From an uncultured Thermoguttaceae bacterium (GTDB lineage Bacteria; Planctomycetota; Planctomycetia; Pirellulales; Thermoguttaceae): a stretch of DNA of 46,191 bases. This document shows, piece by piece, positions 26,548-43,200 of the stretch. The DNA is taken from NCBI GenBank assembly GCA_937951625.1, contig CALFBP010000020.1, positions 1 to 46,191 of the forward strand. The letters are read 5' to 3'. How positions within the stretch are numbered: the stretch's first letter is position 1; the number at the start of each line of letters is the position of its first letter. The translations under genes and the position numbers were made by a program. Below the pieces are notes generated by a model that saw only the letters and a list, made by a program, of their open reading frames with translations, was not told the DNA's origin and ran no database searches.

Positions 26548-27226
26548 TTCCCCTGTTGGCGAGTCGTTGTTGCGGGCGGAAAACGTGAGCAAACATTATC
26601 ACGATGGGCGTGTGGAGGCCCTGGTGGATGTTTCGCTCGAAGTCAGCCGAGGCCAATATGTGGCCGTGATGGGCCCAAGCGGCAGCGGCAAATCGACGCT
26701 CCTAAACATCCTTGGTGCGTTGGACCGGCCCACCCGGGGCGAAGTCTATTTTCAAGGCCAGGCCCTCAGCGCGATGAAGAGCCTCGATCGCTACCGGGCC
26801 GAGCAGATCGGGTTCGTCTTTCAATCGTTCCATCTCTTGCCCACGCTCACCGCGATGCAGAACGTGCAAGTCCCGATGTTCGAGACGCGGCTCTCCGCGG
26901 CCCAGCGGCTCCAACGCGCGGCCGAGCTGCTGGACTGGGTGGGACTGGGCCATCGCGCGGATCACGTCCCAGCCGAGCTCTCGGTAGGCGAGCGGCAACG
27001 CGTGGCCATTGCTCGGGCGTTGGCCAACGGACCCAAGCTGCTTTTGGCCGATGAGCCGACGGGCAATCTCGACACGAAGACCGCGGCGGGCATTTTCGAC
27101 CTCTTCGCGCGGCTGCACGCCGAGCGGGGCATGACCATCGTCTTGGTCACGCACGATCCCCACTTGGCCGCCCGAGCCCAACGCATCGTCCAGATGCAAG
27201 ACGGCCGCATCGTGGGCGAAGCCTGA
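26540..27226 (+). CDS. ABC transporter ATPase, MacB/LolD type
   Basis: 228 residues. The start at ATG 26540 overlaps the permease stop and has a GGAGG at 26526-26530, 9 nt upstream. A longer in-frame extension to 26459 lies wholly in the permease and is rejected. Motifs are Walker A GPSGSGKST, Q-loop FVFQSFHLLPTLTAMQN, signature LSVGERQRVAIARAL (Val in place of the more usual Gly or Gly-like residue after LS is tolerated), Walker B LLLADEPTGNLD and switch His in VTHDP. It energises the upstream permease. Confidence 0.94.
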   Translation: MSSSPVGESLLRAENVSKHYHDGRVEALVDVSLEVSRGQYVAVMGPSGSGKSTLLNILGALDRPTRGEVYFQGQALSAMKSLDRYRAEQIGFVFQSFHLLPTLTAMQNVQVPMFETRLSAAQRLQRAAELLDWVGLGHRADHVPAELSVGERQRVAIARALANGPKLLLADEPTGNLDTKTAAGIFDLFARLHAERGMTIVLVTHDPHLAARAQRIVQMQDGRIVGEA

Positions 27227-27580
27227 GGTCGGTTGGATGAGGCCGTTGGGGGTTGCGTTGTGTTATCCTCGGGTAGTTCGCTTGCGCCGCGGTCCGCTGC
27301 CACGCAGTTGGGAAGCCGCCGAGACGCTAGCAAGCGACGCGAATGAACGGCATTTTCGCGCCCCGCCCTTGCTGCTAAAATGATTGGACGGGCCGACTTC
27401 ATTGGGCTCGTAAAGTGCGACGGGCTTCGCTCAAGAACGATCGTGCAGGCCGAGCCTGAAACACTGCGCATGAATCTAACACCCGCCGTCCTCGCCGCGG
27501 ACAGGCCAGGCACGGCGGCTGGGGAAAACGCCGCGGATCGGTCCGCTCGGTTTTTGCAATTTTGAAAGAGGAAGAGATCC
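27227..27580. other. Intergenic region without recognised features
   Basis: About 350 bp before the alpha/beta hydrolase gene. No gene is recognised and no confident promoter was found, though an upstream promoter must exist. An AAGAGGAAGAG SD precedes the next ATG. Confidence 0.45.
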
Positions 27581-29326
27581 ATGCAGCAAGCGAGATGGTC
27601 AGGAGGATACGGTCGGCCGCTGAAAGCCCTGGCGGCCGTAGCGGGCTTTTTGTGCGCCGTGGAACACGTTTTCGGGGCATCGGCCGAGGACCGGCTGCCG
27701 TTGGTCGTGCGGGTCGAGAAAACGTATAACAACGCCCCGTTCGACTACCGGATCGAGTCCCGCGTGCAGCGGCCGAATTATGTCGTTTATCGCATCACGT
27801 ATCCGTCGCCGGTAGTGACGCAGTTGCCGCAGAACAACAACATTCCGGCGGCATATTATCTGCCCCGGGACATGAAGCCGACGGATCCCAAAAGACCGGC
27901 CGTGATTTGCATGCACATCTTGGATGGCAACGATGAGCTGATGCGGATGACCTGTTCGACCCTGGCCTCGCACGGCATCCCGGCGATTGCGTTCAAGTTG
28001 CCGTACTACGGCGAGCGTGGACCAGCCGAAGGTCCCAAGGTGATGGCCGAGAATCCCAAGCTTTTGCTGGATGCCCTGGCTCAGGGACTGGCGGATATCC
28101 GCCGCACCGTGGACCTGTTGGCGTCGCGTCCGGAAGTCGATCCAGCGAAGGTCGGGATCATGGGGATCAGCCTGGGCGGGATCACGGCGGGAACGGCGGC
28201 GGGCATCGAGCCGCGTCTGCACCGCACGATGATGATCCTCGCCGGCGGCGACGTGCCCACGATCATCCATCACGCCCGCGAGACCCGCGACCTCAGCCGC
28301 CTGCTCCGCGAACTGCCCGAGGCGGAGCGGGCCCAGGTCGAGCAAGTCATTGCCGAGGTGGACCCCTTGCGTCACGCCCCCGCCCTGCGTGCCCGCGCCC
28401 TGGAGGGCCGTGTGCTCATGGTCAACGCCGCTGAGGACGAAGTGATTCCCCGGCCTTGCACCGAGAAATTGGCCGAGGCCCTGGGCATCCGCCAGCGCGT
28501 CACGTGGCTGGAGGGACTGGGGCACTATACGGCGATCGCGGCGTTGCCGCAAATCCTCGAGCAGATGGTGAATTTCTTCAGTGAGGATTTGGATCCTTCG
28601 CTACGGGTCAAGCCTGCCCCACCAGCGACAAAAACGCCCATCGAGGTGGTGCTTCGCTTGGTCCAACAGGCCCTAGGGTTCCTCACGGCCCCACCCGCCA
28701 AGGGTCGATGTCACTTCGCCGAATTGACCGCCACAATCGTTCCTCAGGGGCAAAAGCCCATGGAAGGCCGACTCCTCGTGGTGCGTGGTTCGGAACACAA
28801 GTTCAAAATCGAGTGCAAACTGCCGGTCGTGGGCGAAGTGTCGCTGGGTCAAGGCGACTACCCGTGGATCGCCTCAGCCAAAAAAGTTTTCAAAGGCGTA
28901 AAGAATCTCCAAGGCAAGCCGGGCGACCCCCTGACCTTCGCTCATCCCGCTTACATGACACGAATTCAGGTCGTCAACGGCGCCGTGGCCGGTGCAGCGT
29001 TGGCTCCCGAAATTCTCGACGCGATGGTCGCGGTCGCTGAAGACACCACTGCCCAGGGAGAACGGCTCATCCGGCTGACCGCGAAGGGGCGCAATCGCGG
29101 GGAGTTGACGTTGGTGATGCGGCCCGACGGGAACACACCCCAGAGCGCCAGTTTCGAGGCACCGGGAATCTCGGGAAGCGTCCAATTTCGGCAGTGGCAG
29201 ATCGGGACGGTCGCCTCCGATCAGTTGTTTGAACCGCCTGCTGGTATTCCTGAACAAGCCGTGGACGTAGCCGAAGTCCACCGCGTCTTCTCGGCGATGT
29301 TCAACTTTGCGATGGAGAATCTGTAA
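27581..29326 (+). CDS. Secreted alpha/beta hydrolase with C-terminal LolA-like domain
   Basis: 581 residues. Residues 1-35 form a signal peptide ending near GASA. The alpha/beta hydrolase core (~100-335) has the nucleophile elbow GISLGG (Ser197), acid Asp286 in NAAEDEVIP and His315 in GLGHYT, a complete triad. An ALAQGLADIRRTVDLL helix precedes the elbow, as in xylan-esterase-like secreted hydrolases. Residues ~365-575 form a second, beta-rich domain resembling LolA/outer-membrane lipoprotein-sorting folds (EGRLLVVRGSEHKFKIECK, later GELTLVMRPDG). The LolA-like call is by eye. The stop overlaps the start of the C45 hydrolase gene (TAATG), so the two are translationally coupled. The ester substrate is unknown. 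Confidence 0.85.
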   Translation: MQQARWSGGYGRPLKALAAVAGFLCAVEHVFGASAEDRLPLVVRVEKTYNNAPFDYRIESRVQRPNYVVYRITYPSPVVTQLPQNNNIPAAYYLPRDMKPTDPKRPAVICMHILDGNDELMRMTCSTLASHGIPAIAFKLPYYGERGPAEGPKVMAENPKLLLDALAQGLADIRRTVDLLASRPEVDPAKVGIMGISLGGITAGTAAGIEPRLHRTMMILAGGDVPTIIHHARETRDLSRLLRELPEAERAQVEQVIAEVDPLRHAPALRARALEGRVLMVNAAEDEVIPRPCTEKLAEALGIRQRVTWLEGLGHYTAIAALPQILEQMVNFFSEDLDPSLRVKPAPPATKTPIEVVLRLVQQALGFLTAPPAKGRCHFAELTATIVPQGQKPMEGRLLVVRGSEHKFKIECKLPVVGEVSLGQGDYPWIASAKKVFKGVKNLQGKPGDPLTFAHPAYMTRIQVVNGAVAGAALAPEILDAMVAVAEDTTAQGERLIRLTAKGRNRGELTLVMRPDGNTPQSASFEAPGISGSVQFRQWQIGTVASDQLFEPPAGIPEQAVDVAEVHRVFSAMFNFAMENL

Positions 29327-30624
29327 TGATCGCTCAAGGCATAAAAAACACAGTTTACGATTCCTTTCGAGCCGTGGGAAACGCGCGGAAGCATAGCCAG
29401 GCCGCACGGGACGGCTTTTTCATGTGGCGGGCGGCATCAGCGAAACCGGCTTGGCATTCGACGGCTGCTTTGGTGGTTGCGGCGATGGTGGTTTTGGCCG
29501 CTGCCGTGGCCGTCGCCGCGGCGCCAGCGACCGAAATCGTGGCCCGCGATCCTGCTGGGCATGGCCTGCTTCTTCGCTCGCAGCGAAAGCTGATCTTGAT
29601 TGTTTCCGGTACTCCCGAGCAGATGGGAACGGCCCACGGAACGCTCCTTCAGGAACCCGTGCGGCAGCTTGTCGACCGCGTGCTGTACATGGTGGGCGGG
29701 GCCGAAAGCGTCCAATCGGGCGTATGGTTCCTCGACCGCATGGAGGAAATCCACCGCCGCACGCTCCCGCACATCCCCGAACGGTTCCTCCGCGAGTGCG
29801 ACGCGTTGTCGAAGGCCGCCGGCGTCTCGCAGCGCGACGGACGGTACGCCAATCTGTTCCCCGAGCGATTCCATTGCAGCGGCGTGGCCGTGCGCGGCAA
29901 GGCGACCAAGGACGGTCGGGTGGTACATGCCCGGGTGCTCGACTACATGCGGGACATCAACCTGCAAAACGCCGCCTGCGTGCAAGTCTTCCTGCCCGAG
30001 GGTTACAACCGCTGGATGAGCCTGGGCTACGCGGGCTTCCTCGGCACGGTCACGGCCATGAACGAGAAGGGATTGGCGATCGGCGAGATGGGCGGACGCG
30101 GCGAGGGCGATTGGGACGGCGTGCCGATGAGCTTCCTTCTGCGCGACGTGATGGAACGGGCCGCGACGGTCGAAGAGGCCCTCGACATCCTCCGCAAGGC
30201 ACCGCGGACCTGCGAGTATTACTATGTCCTCAGCGACAAATCGCGAAACATGGCCGGCGTCCATGCCGACGCCCGGCAGATCACCATCCTCCGCCCGGGC
30301 GAGCAACACCCCCTGTTGCCCCGAGTGCCCGAGGATACGGTGCTCATGTCGGCTGGGGAGCGAGCCCAGAAACTGAGTGAGCGGATCCTGGAGAATTATG
30401 GTCGCATCGATGTGGCCAAGATGATCGACATCATCAAGCGCCCCGTCGCCATGAGGTCCAATCTCCACAATGCCATCTTCTCGCCCGAAACGCTGGAGAT
30501 GTGGTTCGCCGATGCGGGCAGGAGCACGCCGGCCTGCGACGAACCGTACGCCTACTGCAACTTGAGCGAACTCATCCGTTTCTACGGCGACGCGATGAGC
30601 CGCAAAACGGCGCAACATCGGTAA
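29326..30624 (+). CDS. C45-family autoproteolytic acyltransferase/amidohydrolase (Ntn hydrolase)
   Basis: 432 residues. Family C45 (acyl-CoA:6-aminopenicillanic-acid acyltransferase-like) enzymes are Ntn hydrolases that self-cleave before a catalytic Cys. Here Cys184 in RFHCSGVAVRGKATKDGRVV fits that nucleophile and is followed by VHARVLDY with the conserved Asp. Later blocks GFLGTVTAMNEKGLAIGEMG and MSFLLRDVMERAATVEEALD are typical. A hydrophobic stretch (residues ~47-66) is a signal or anchor; the ATG at 29422 (Met33) would give a more standard signal peptide but lacks an SD. The gene is coupled to the alpha/beta hydrolase by a 1-nt stop-start overlap, so both secreted hydrolases are probably made together. 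Confidence 0.85.
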   Translation: MIAQGIKNTVYDSFRAVGNARKHSQAARDGFFMWRAASAKPAWHSTAALVVAAMVVLAAAVAVAAAPATEIVARDPAGHGLLLRSQRKLILIVSGTPEQMGTAHGTLLQEPVRQLVDRVLYMVGGAESVQSGVWFLDRMEEIHRRTLPHIPERFLRECDALSKAAGVSQRDGRYANLFPERFHCSGVAVRGKATKDGRVVHARVLDYMRDINLQNAACVQVFLPEGYNRWMSLGYAGFLGTVTAMNEKGLAIGEMGGRGEGDWDGVPMSFLLRDVMERAATVEEALDILRKAPRTCEYYYVLSDKSRNMAGVHADARQITILRPGEQHPLLPRVPEDTVLMSAGERAQKLSERILENYGRIDVAKMIDIIKRPVAMRSNLHNAIFSPETLEMWFADAGRSTPACDEPYAYCNLSELIRFYGDAMSRKTAQHR

Positions 30625-30648
30625 GCCCCGCTTCCTAGCCCAAGCGCG

Positions 30649-31344
30649 ATGAGCACAAATAGCCAACGGATTGTCGTCACGGGGGTGAGTCGTGGTCTGG
30701 GCCGGGCGATGAGCGAGGGCTTCATCGCCGCCGGGCACGTCGTTCTCGGCTGCGCCCGATCCGCAAAAGGGATCGCCGAACTCCGCGGCCTGTACGGGCC
30801 GCCACACCGCTTCGACGTGGTCGATGTGAGCCGCGACGAGGAGGTCCGGGCGTGGGCCGCCGCGGTGCTCGCTGAGGGGCCGCCGCCGGATCGGCTCATC
30901 AACAATGCCGCGCTGATCAACCGGAACGCCAGGCTCTGGGAAGTGCCAGCCGAGGAGTTTTCCCAGGTGATCGACGTGAACATCAAGGGTGTCGCCCATG
31001 TCATCCGGCATTTCGTCCCCGCCATGGTGGCCCGCGGTCGCGGAGTGATCGTCAATTTCAGCTCCTATTGGGGACGCTCCGTGGCGGCCGAGGTAGCGCC
31101 GTATTGTGCGACGAAATGGGCCGTTGAGGGGCTGACCGCCGCCTTGGCCGCCGAGTTGCCGTCGGGCCTGGCCGCGGTGGCGCTCAACCCGGGCGTGATC
31201 GATACCGATATGCTGCGAAGCTGCCTTGGCGACGGGGCGGCCGAGTATCTCGACCCGGTTTCCTGGGCCCGCAGTGCCGTGCCGTTCATTCTTTCTTTGG
31301 GACCGGAGCACAACGGCCAGCAACTTACCGTTCCCGGCCAGTGA
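30649..31344 (+). CDS. Short-chain dehydrogenase/reductase (classical SDR)
   Basis: 231 residues. NAD(P) motif TGVSRGLG (11-18), NNAA (85-88) and the catalytic Ser139, Tyr152 and Lys156 (NFSSYWGRS, then PYCATK). After the active site, LNPGVIDTDML is typical. The lack of an acidic residue at the end of the second beta strand (CARSAKG) suggests NADP(H) preference. It is 24 nt after the C45 gene, so it may belong to the same transcript, and is convergent with the kinase gene. The substrate is unknown. Confidence 0.9.
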   Translation: MSTNSQRIVVTGVSRGLGRAMSEGFIAAGHVVLGCARSAKGIAELRGLYGPPHRFDVVDVSRDEEVRAWAAAVLAEGPPPDRLINNAALINRNARLWEVPAEEFSQVIDVNIKGVAHVIRHFVPAMVARGRGVIVNFSSYWGRSVAAEVAPYCATKWAVEGLTAALAAELPSGLAAVALNPGVIDTDMLRSCLGDGAAEYLDPVSWARSAVPFILSLGPEHNGQQLTVPGQ

Positions 31345-31393
31345 GATGGCGTCTTTCCGCGACGTTGCTACGCATCGACCGCCTGTCCCGCGA

Positions 31394-37003
<5,610 letters not shown>

Positions 37004-37266
37004 GGTCATATCTCCCGCTGGGCCGCGAAGCTCGTCTCCGGATCTCTCCTGAAACCCAAAGCCGGGGCGCTTTGCCCGCTCTGTGGCGGCCCAGACAGAA
37101 TCGCCCCGAAAGGTCTCGGGACAGGCATCCGGCCGGCGACGCCGTCAGACTTTTTGTCTGGGGCAACTCTTTGCCGCAGCCATAAAGCCACAGTCTTTCT
37201 GCGGCGACGCATGTTTTGGCCGAAAAAGATCGAGCCTGGAACGGACCCCATCTCTTGCCCTCCTGC

Positions 37267-40200
37267 TCACCGGCGGGTTTGCAGCCTTCGTCGCAGTCTC
37301 GCCCCACGAGTCAGGGCGTGCCGGAAACATCGCTCCAAGGCCTGTTCGACCTGGAGACTCGCTTGGCGTGGATCGGTTGCGTTCGAGGCGTCCGGACGAA
37401 GGGAAACGAAGGCCGATGTCTCCTGATGCCGAGGCCGCCGTGCCACGGCTCCCCAACCGCCAGCCGCCAAGGCCACCGCGGCGCCAAAAGGCATATCCTC
37501 CGTCGCCTTTTCGTTCGCGACGGCAATCTCCGCTTTCACGCCGCCCGGTTCGCCTCCCCAGGCCAGCACCACCGGCGGGAAAGCCGAGACCGCTGAGCCG
37601 GACAGGACCGTGGGCGACGCCACATTGCTGTACCAAAGAGCGACCGCTGGGATTCCCTCGACGGGGATAGCTCCCGACGTCGTTTTGTCCTTGGCCGGGG
37701 CTGTCGGAGTCGATGCCTCGGGTTTGGCGTCGGGCACGGGATTGGCCCCAGGGCCCCGCTCCCGAACCGGATCGCCCAGCGAATTGCCAGACTTGTAGAA
37801 TTCGTAAACCAAGCGCCGCGGGAAGCCCAACTCCTCCAAGTAGATCCGATACTTGCCGTCCGGTAAACCCATCTTGCGCAACATTTGGAACAACTTGGTC
37901 GGATCCGAGGCAATGTCCTCCGACAAAGGATGGCGGACGTCCTCGACGCCGTTGGGCAAGACGCGGACCAAGTACCACACGCGGAGCTTTTCGCCTCGTT
38001 CTTCACTCGGCGGCCGCGACTCTTCGTATTGCACAATCCGGGTCTCCAACGGCACAGTTGGGACTTCCAGCGCCACCGCCGCCCGCTCCAACGGACGCAG
38101 CGGAGGCGGCGACAGATATTCGGGAATTGGCTCGCTCGGTCGCATCAGCTCGCTGGCGACCTTTACGCTTCGGAAGGCGCTGGTTTCATTCAGGTCCACC
38201 GGCCGCGAATCGTCGAGGAAAATGTTCCCATCGTTGCTCATCACGAGCCAGGTCTCGACCGTGGTCTCGATCGTCTGCAAGTAAAACAGCGAGTAATGCC
38301 GCCGCAGCGTGAAGGAAATCTCGCCGACCGGTCCCTCCTCGCTGTGCTCGATGTTCAAGTTGAGGATTTCGCCGGCCTCGCCCACTTCCAGAAAGATCGT
38401 GTCGCCGGCCTGAATGCCCACGAGGACTGTGGACAGATTGTCGCTCCAGTAAAGGGCGAGCGTGAAATTCATGCCCCGCTCCCAATTGTCGAGGCTACCG
38501 CCGTCCAGCGTTTGGCTCCCGCCCATCCGGCCTTTGATCTCGTGGACGCGGTCGCCGGGTACGAGGACCTTCTCGGGATCGTCGGGGTCGGGCCGAAACA
38601 GCGGCGGGGCGTTGGAGACCATGCCGGTGTGGCTCTGGAGGGCCGCTCCATCCGCAATCGTCAAGTTGCCCGCGGCGCGAATCGTCACCGTGTGGCCCGC
38701 CACGGTGGTCTCGACGGCGGGAGGATCGACGTCTGGCAGCGGCGGAGGATCACCGGGATAATCGCCGTCGGTAGGCGCATAGCCGATTCCCACATCGCCG
38801 GCCGACACGAAAATCACATCGCCAAAGGCCCTGATCCACAGCACGCCGTCGGATACCCAGACATTGCCCGAATTCGACACTTCCAGCCGCCCGAGCCGCG
38901 AGTCTTGGCCCCCGCCCAAGGCCACGCCCACGTCGGCGTAGAACCGCACGTCGCCTCGTCCCGCGTCAATCCGAAGGCTGTTGTGCTCGCCGTTCTCGCT
39001 GTCGATGGTGGCGTTGTCGGAGAACGTAACCCCAATGCCCGCCATGGCTCCCGAGGTGTCGATGGCCAGCTCGCTGTGCAGCCACACAGGGCCGTTCAGC
39101 CGCACGTCGCTCGTGGCCGGGTCGAGGTCGCCGGTCTGGACCACCAGGAGCAGCTCCCCCCACTCGCCGCCATTGAAGACGATTCCGTCGGCGATCACCG
39201 CCTGGCTCCCCAGGTCGATCCCCCGTTCAACCACCACTTGGCGGACCGGGCCGAGGTCGCCGAGGTCTTCTTGGGCCACGTCGGCGCCGCCGAGATAGAC
39301 CCCGCCGTCGGCCCGAATCACCTCCAACCAGCGAAGCGGGTGCAGGGAGCCTACGTCCGCATTGAAAACGATGCTTCCCAACCCAACGTCCAGCACGAGA
39401 TCGTTCTTCTCGGCTGGCTGGCTGTCGATGGGGCAGTCGTCGGTGAACAGCACGGCGCCGTTGCCCGACTCGATCTTCACGTGGCTGGCCAGCGTCACTG
39501 GCCCGTTGAGCCGCGCTTCGGCGCCGGCCGTTTGCACGGTCATTACTTGGGTGTCGCCACCAACCACGCCGGCGTTGAATACAATGCCGCCGGTGATCAC
39601 CTGTTGGCTGCCAAGGTCGATCCCTCCCTCGGCCCGAACGAGCGACACCGGGGCGCGGTCGCCCACCAGTTCCGGCTCGTCGCTGCCGCCGAAAATGATC
39701 CCACCATCGGCCCGAAGGACCTCCAGCCGGTCCAGGCCGTGCGTCTCGCCGAGGTTGGCATGGAACTCGATGTGCCCTTCCCCGGCGATGAGCCTGAGGT
39801 CATTGCGCTCACCCGCTTGATTGTTGATCGGGGCGTGTTGCGTGAAGCGGATTTCAGCCCCAAACGACGTTTCCGCGTCGGCGGAGTCGATCAAGACGTC
39901 GCTCCAGAGGCTCACCGCACCATTGAATCGCATGGCCCCGCTGGCCGAGGCGATGGTCAACGTCAAGGGGTCGCCGGCCAGATCGTGGCCGCCGTTGAGC
40001 ACAATGCCGCCGTCCCCAATGACCGAATTGCTACCGAGGTCGAGGAAAAAGACGCCGGGACTGGCAACGTCGCCACCGATCCGCACCGTGGTCAGGGGAG
40101 CGAAATCAGGCAGCAGCTCGCCGCCGAACACCACCGCCCAGGCGTCGGTAACGATCAAATGCCCGGGGGCCTCGCGCGTGCCGATGTCGGCGTTGAACAG

Positions 40201-43200
40201 CACCGTCCCGTCCGTGCCCGCGGTCAACATCAGGCCGTTGCTCTCGCCAAGCTGGCTGTCGATCGGGGCATGGAGCGTGAAGCGGATTTCTGCGCCGGGA
40301 GATCCGCCGTCGCTGGTGTCGATCCAGGCGTCGCTGCGTAGCTCCACGGGACCATTGAGCCGCACTTTGTCGCTGGTGGTCAGGAACAAGAGGGTGTTCC
40401 CGTCGCCAGCGTTGAACGAGACGCCCCCGCCGTTGATCGCCGCCAGGCTGCCGAGATCAATCGCGAACGCGTTGGGGTCAAGGGGATCGCCGTCGACCCG
40501 CACCGTATCGACCCAACCCAAGTCGGGATCGCCCGCCGCGGGATCGTTGCCGAAGGCCACGGCCCCTGCCTCGGCAACAATCAACTGCTTCAGGGCCTCG
40601 TTGGCCCCGAGGTTGGCGTTGAAGCTCACCCGGCCATCGCTTCCCGCGTCGAGCAGCAGCCGGTTGGTCTCGCCGGCCTGACTGTCGATGGGTGCGTTGG
40701 CAGTGAAGCGGATTTCGGCCCCCGCCGGTTCGCCATTGTCGGCGGTGTTGATCGCCACGTCGCTTTGGAGTTCGACCCTACCGTTGAGCCGCACCAAGCC
40801 ACCAGCGGTGCTCATCGACAGCAGTCCGCCCGCGCCGCCGTTGAGCCGAATCTCGCCGAGCGTCGCGGTGCGTCCGAAGTCGATGCCGCCGAGGGCCTTG
40901 ACCACGCTGACCGGCGTGGCGTCCGTGCCCAATTCCAGCGTCGCGGCGCTGTGAACGACGAGCTGGCCCAAGGGGTCCAAGCCACCGATATTGGCGTTCC
41001 ATTGCACCGTGCCGGACGCGGCGGTCAGTTCCAAATCGAAGGCCTCGCCCGGCAGGCTATCGACCGCGCCGAAGAATATGATATTTCCCCCGGCCGTCAG
41101 GAGCTTCGCGTCGGCGATTACGCGCACGTGGGCCAGCTCCAGGTCGAGATCGAGCGTGCGAATCGTGCCGCCGAGCCGGGTACTGCTGGCGATCGAAGTC
41201 GCACCGCGGCCGAAGGTGAGCACATCCGCCACGCCGTCGCCGAGGGTGACGCCGCCGGTGTTGAGGAAATCCACGGCATCGACGATCTGCCCGCCGCCCA
41301 ACAGCTCGACGTTGTACGGCCGGGCGAAGGTCTCGAGCGCCTCGGCGTACACGGCAGCATGGAAGAAAACACCGCCGGTCGAATCGGACGTATCGTCTTG
41401 AAGCGTGATCGTACCTAAAGGGACAGCAGCCCCGACGTCTGCAAGAATTACGGTGGGCGCCGTATGGGAAATGAGTGTGAGGTTCTCGTTCGGCCCGCCG
41501 CTAGCGCCATCGATCTGGCCCGCGATGAGGATTTCTCCGCCTTCGCTGGCGATGCCGGTGCCGCTAGTGTCGATCAAGGCGTCGGTCCGCAGTCGCACGG
41601 CCCCCTGGAAGCGGACCTTATCGGCGGTGGTGAAAAGCGCGATCAGGCCGCCGTCGCCGCAGAGCGAAATCCCTTGGGGTCCGATGGCCGTCTGGCTACC
41701 GAGGTCTAAAGCGAAACCGCCCGCCGCCGGGGCCTCGCCGTCGACCCAGATCACCGCCACGGGAGCCAGGTCGGCGTCGGCGAGATCCAGCGGGTTGCCC
41801 AACGCGACGCCGCTGGCCTCGGTCACGATCAAGTGTCCCAAGGCCGCGGTCGTGCCCACGTCGGCGTTGATGCTCACGGCGCCGTACTCGCCCGCGGTGA
41901 GCGTCAAGCCGTTGCTCTCGGTAGGCTGGCTGTCGATCGGGGCGTTGGCGGTGAAGCGGATTTCGGCGCCTGGGCTGTTGCCTGAGTCACTGGTGTCGAT
42001 CGCCAGGTGGCTTTCGAGTTCCACGGCGCCGTTGAAGCGGACCTTGTCGGCGGTGGTGACGAGTACGAGCGTATGGTCGTTGCCTGCGTTGAAATGGATC
42101 TTTCCGCTCCCGATCGCCGCGACGCTTCCAATGTTGACCGAAAAAGCCTCGGCGTCGAGCGGATCGAGGTGGCCCGTAACGCGAATTTCGCTTAGCGGCG
42201 CGAGGTCCGGCTCGGCAACGTCAGCGTCGTTGCCGAAGGCCACCCCCTTCGCCTCGGTGACGATCAAATGGCCCAGGGCTGCGACAGTCCCAATATCGGC
42301 ATTGAAGCGCACCATGCCCTCGCTGCCCGCGCTCAGAAGCAGGTCATTCCGCTCGCCGGCTCGGGTGTCGACGGTCGCGGCGTGGGTGAAGCGGATTTCC
42401 GCGCCAAGCTGGCTGCCGCCATCGCTAGTATCGATCCAAAGGTGGCTCTCCAGCGTGACGGCCCCGTGGAGCCGCACCTTGTCGCCGGTGGTGGTGAGGG
42501 CCAGCGTGCCGGACTCGCCCGCGTTGAACCGGATTCCACCCTCGCCGATCGCCCGCGCGCTGCCGATGTCGAACGAAAACGCGGTGGGATCGAGTGGCGT
42601 GGCGTCGATCCGGATCCCACCCACTGGGGCGAGGTCCGCATCGGTCAGGCTCCCGTCGTTGCCGAACTCGACGCCCTCGGCGCTCGTCACGATCAGGTGT
42701 CCCAGCCCGGTGACGGTGCCGATGTCGGCATTGAAGCTGACCACGCCGTCCAGGCCCGCGGAAAGCGTCAGGCCGTTGTTTTCGCCGCTTTCGCTGTCGA
42801 TCAGGGCGTGGCGCGTGAAGCGGATGTCGCCACCCGGGGCGCTACCGCCGTTGCTGGTATCGATGGCCACGTGGCTCTGGAGTTCCACCAGCCCGTTGAA
42901 CCGCACCATGCCCCCGGCCGTGACGAACGCAATCGTGTTGCCATCGCCGGCGTTGAGGAAAATGCCCTCGATGATCGGGGCGAGACTGCCGAGATTGATG
43001 CTCCCCGCGGAGCGGACGAGCGAAACCGGCCCCGCGTCGAGGCCTGTTTGGCCACCGAAGATCACCCCATCATCGGCCTGTGTGACCACCAGGCTGCCGA
43101 TCGGATGCGTTGAGCCGATGTTGGCATTGAAGCTCACGCTGCCGGCGCCCGCTTTGAGAATGAGGTCGTTGGTCTCGCCGATCTGGCCGTCGATGGTGGC

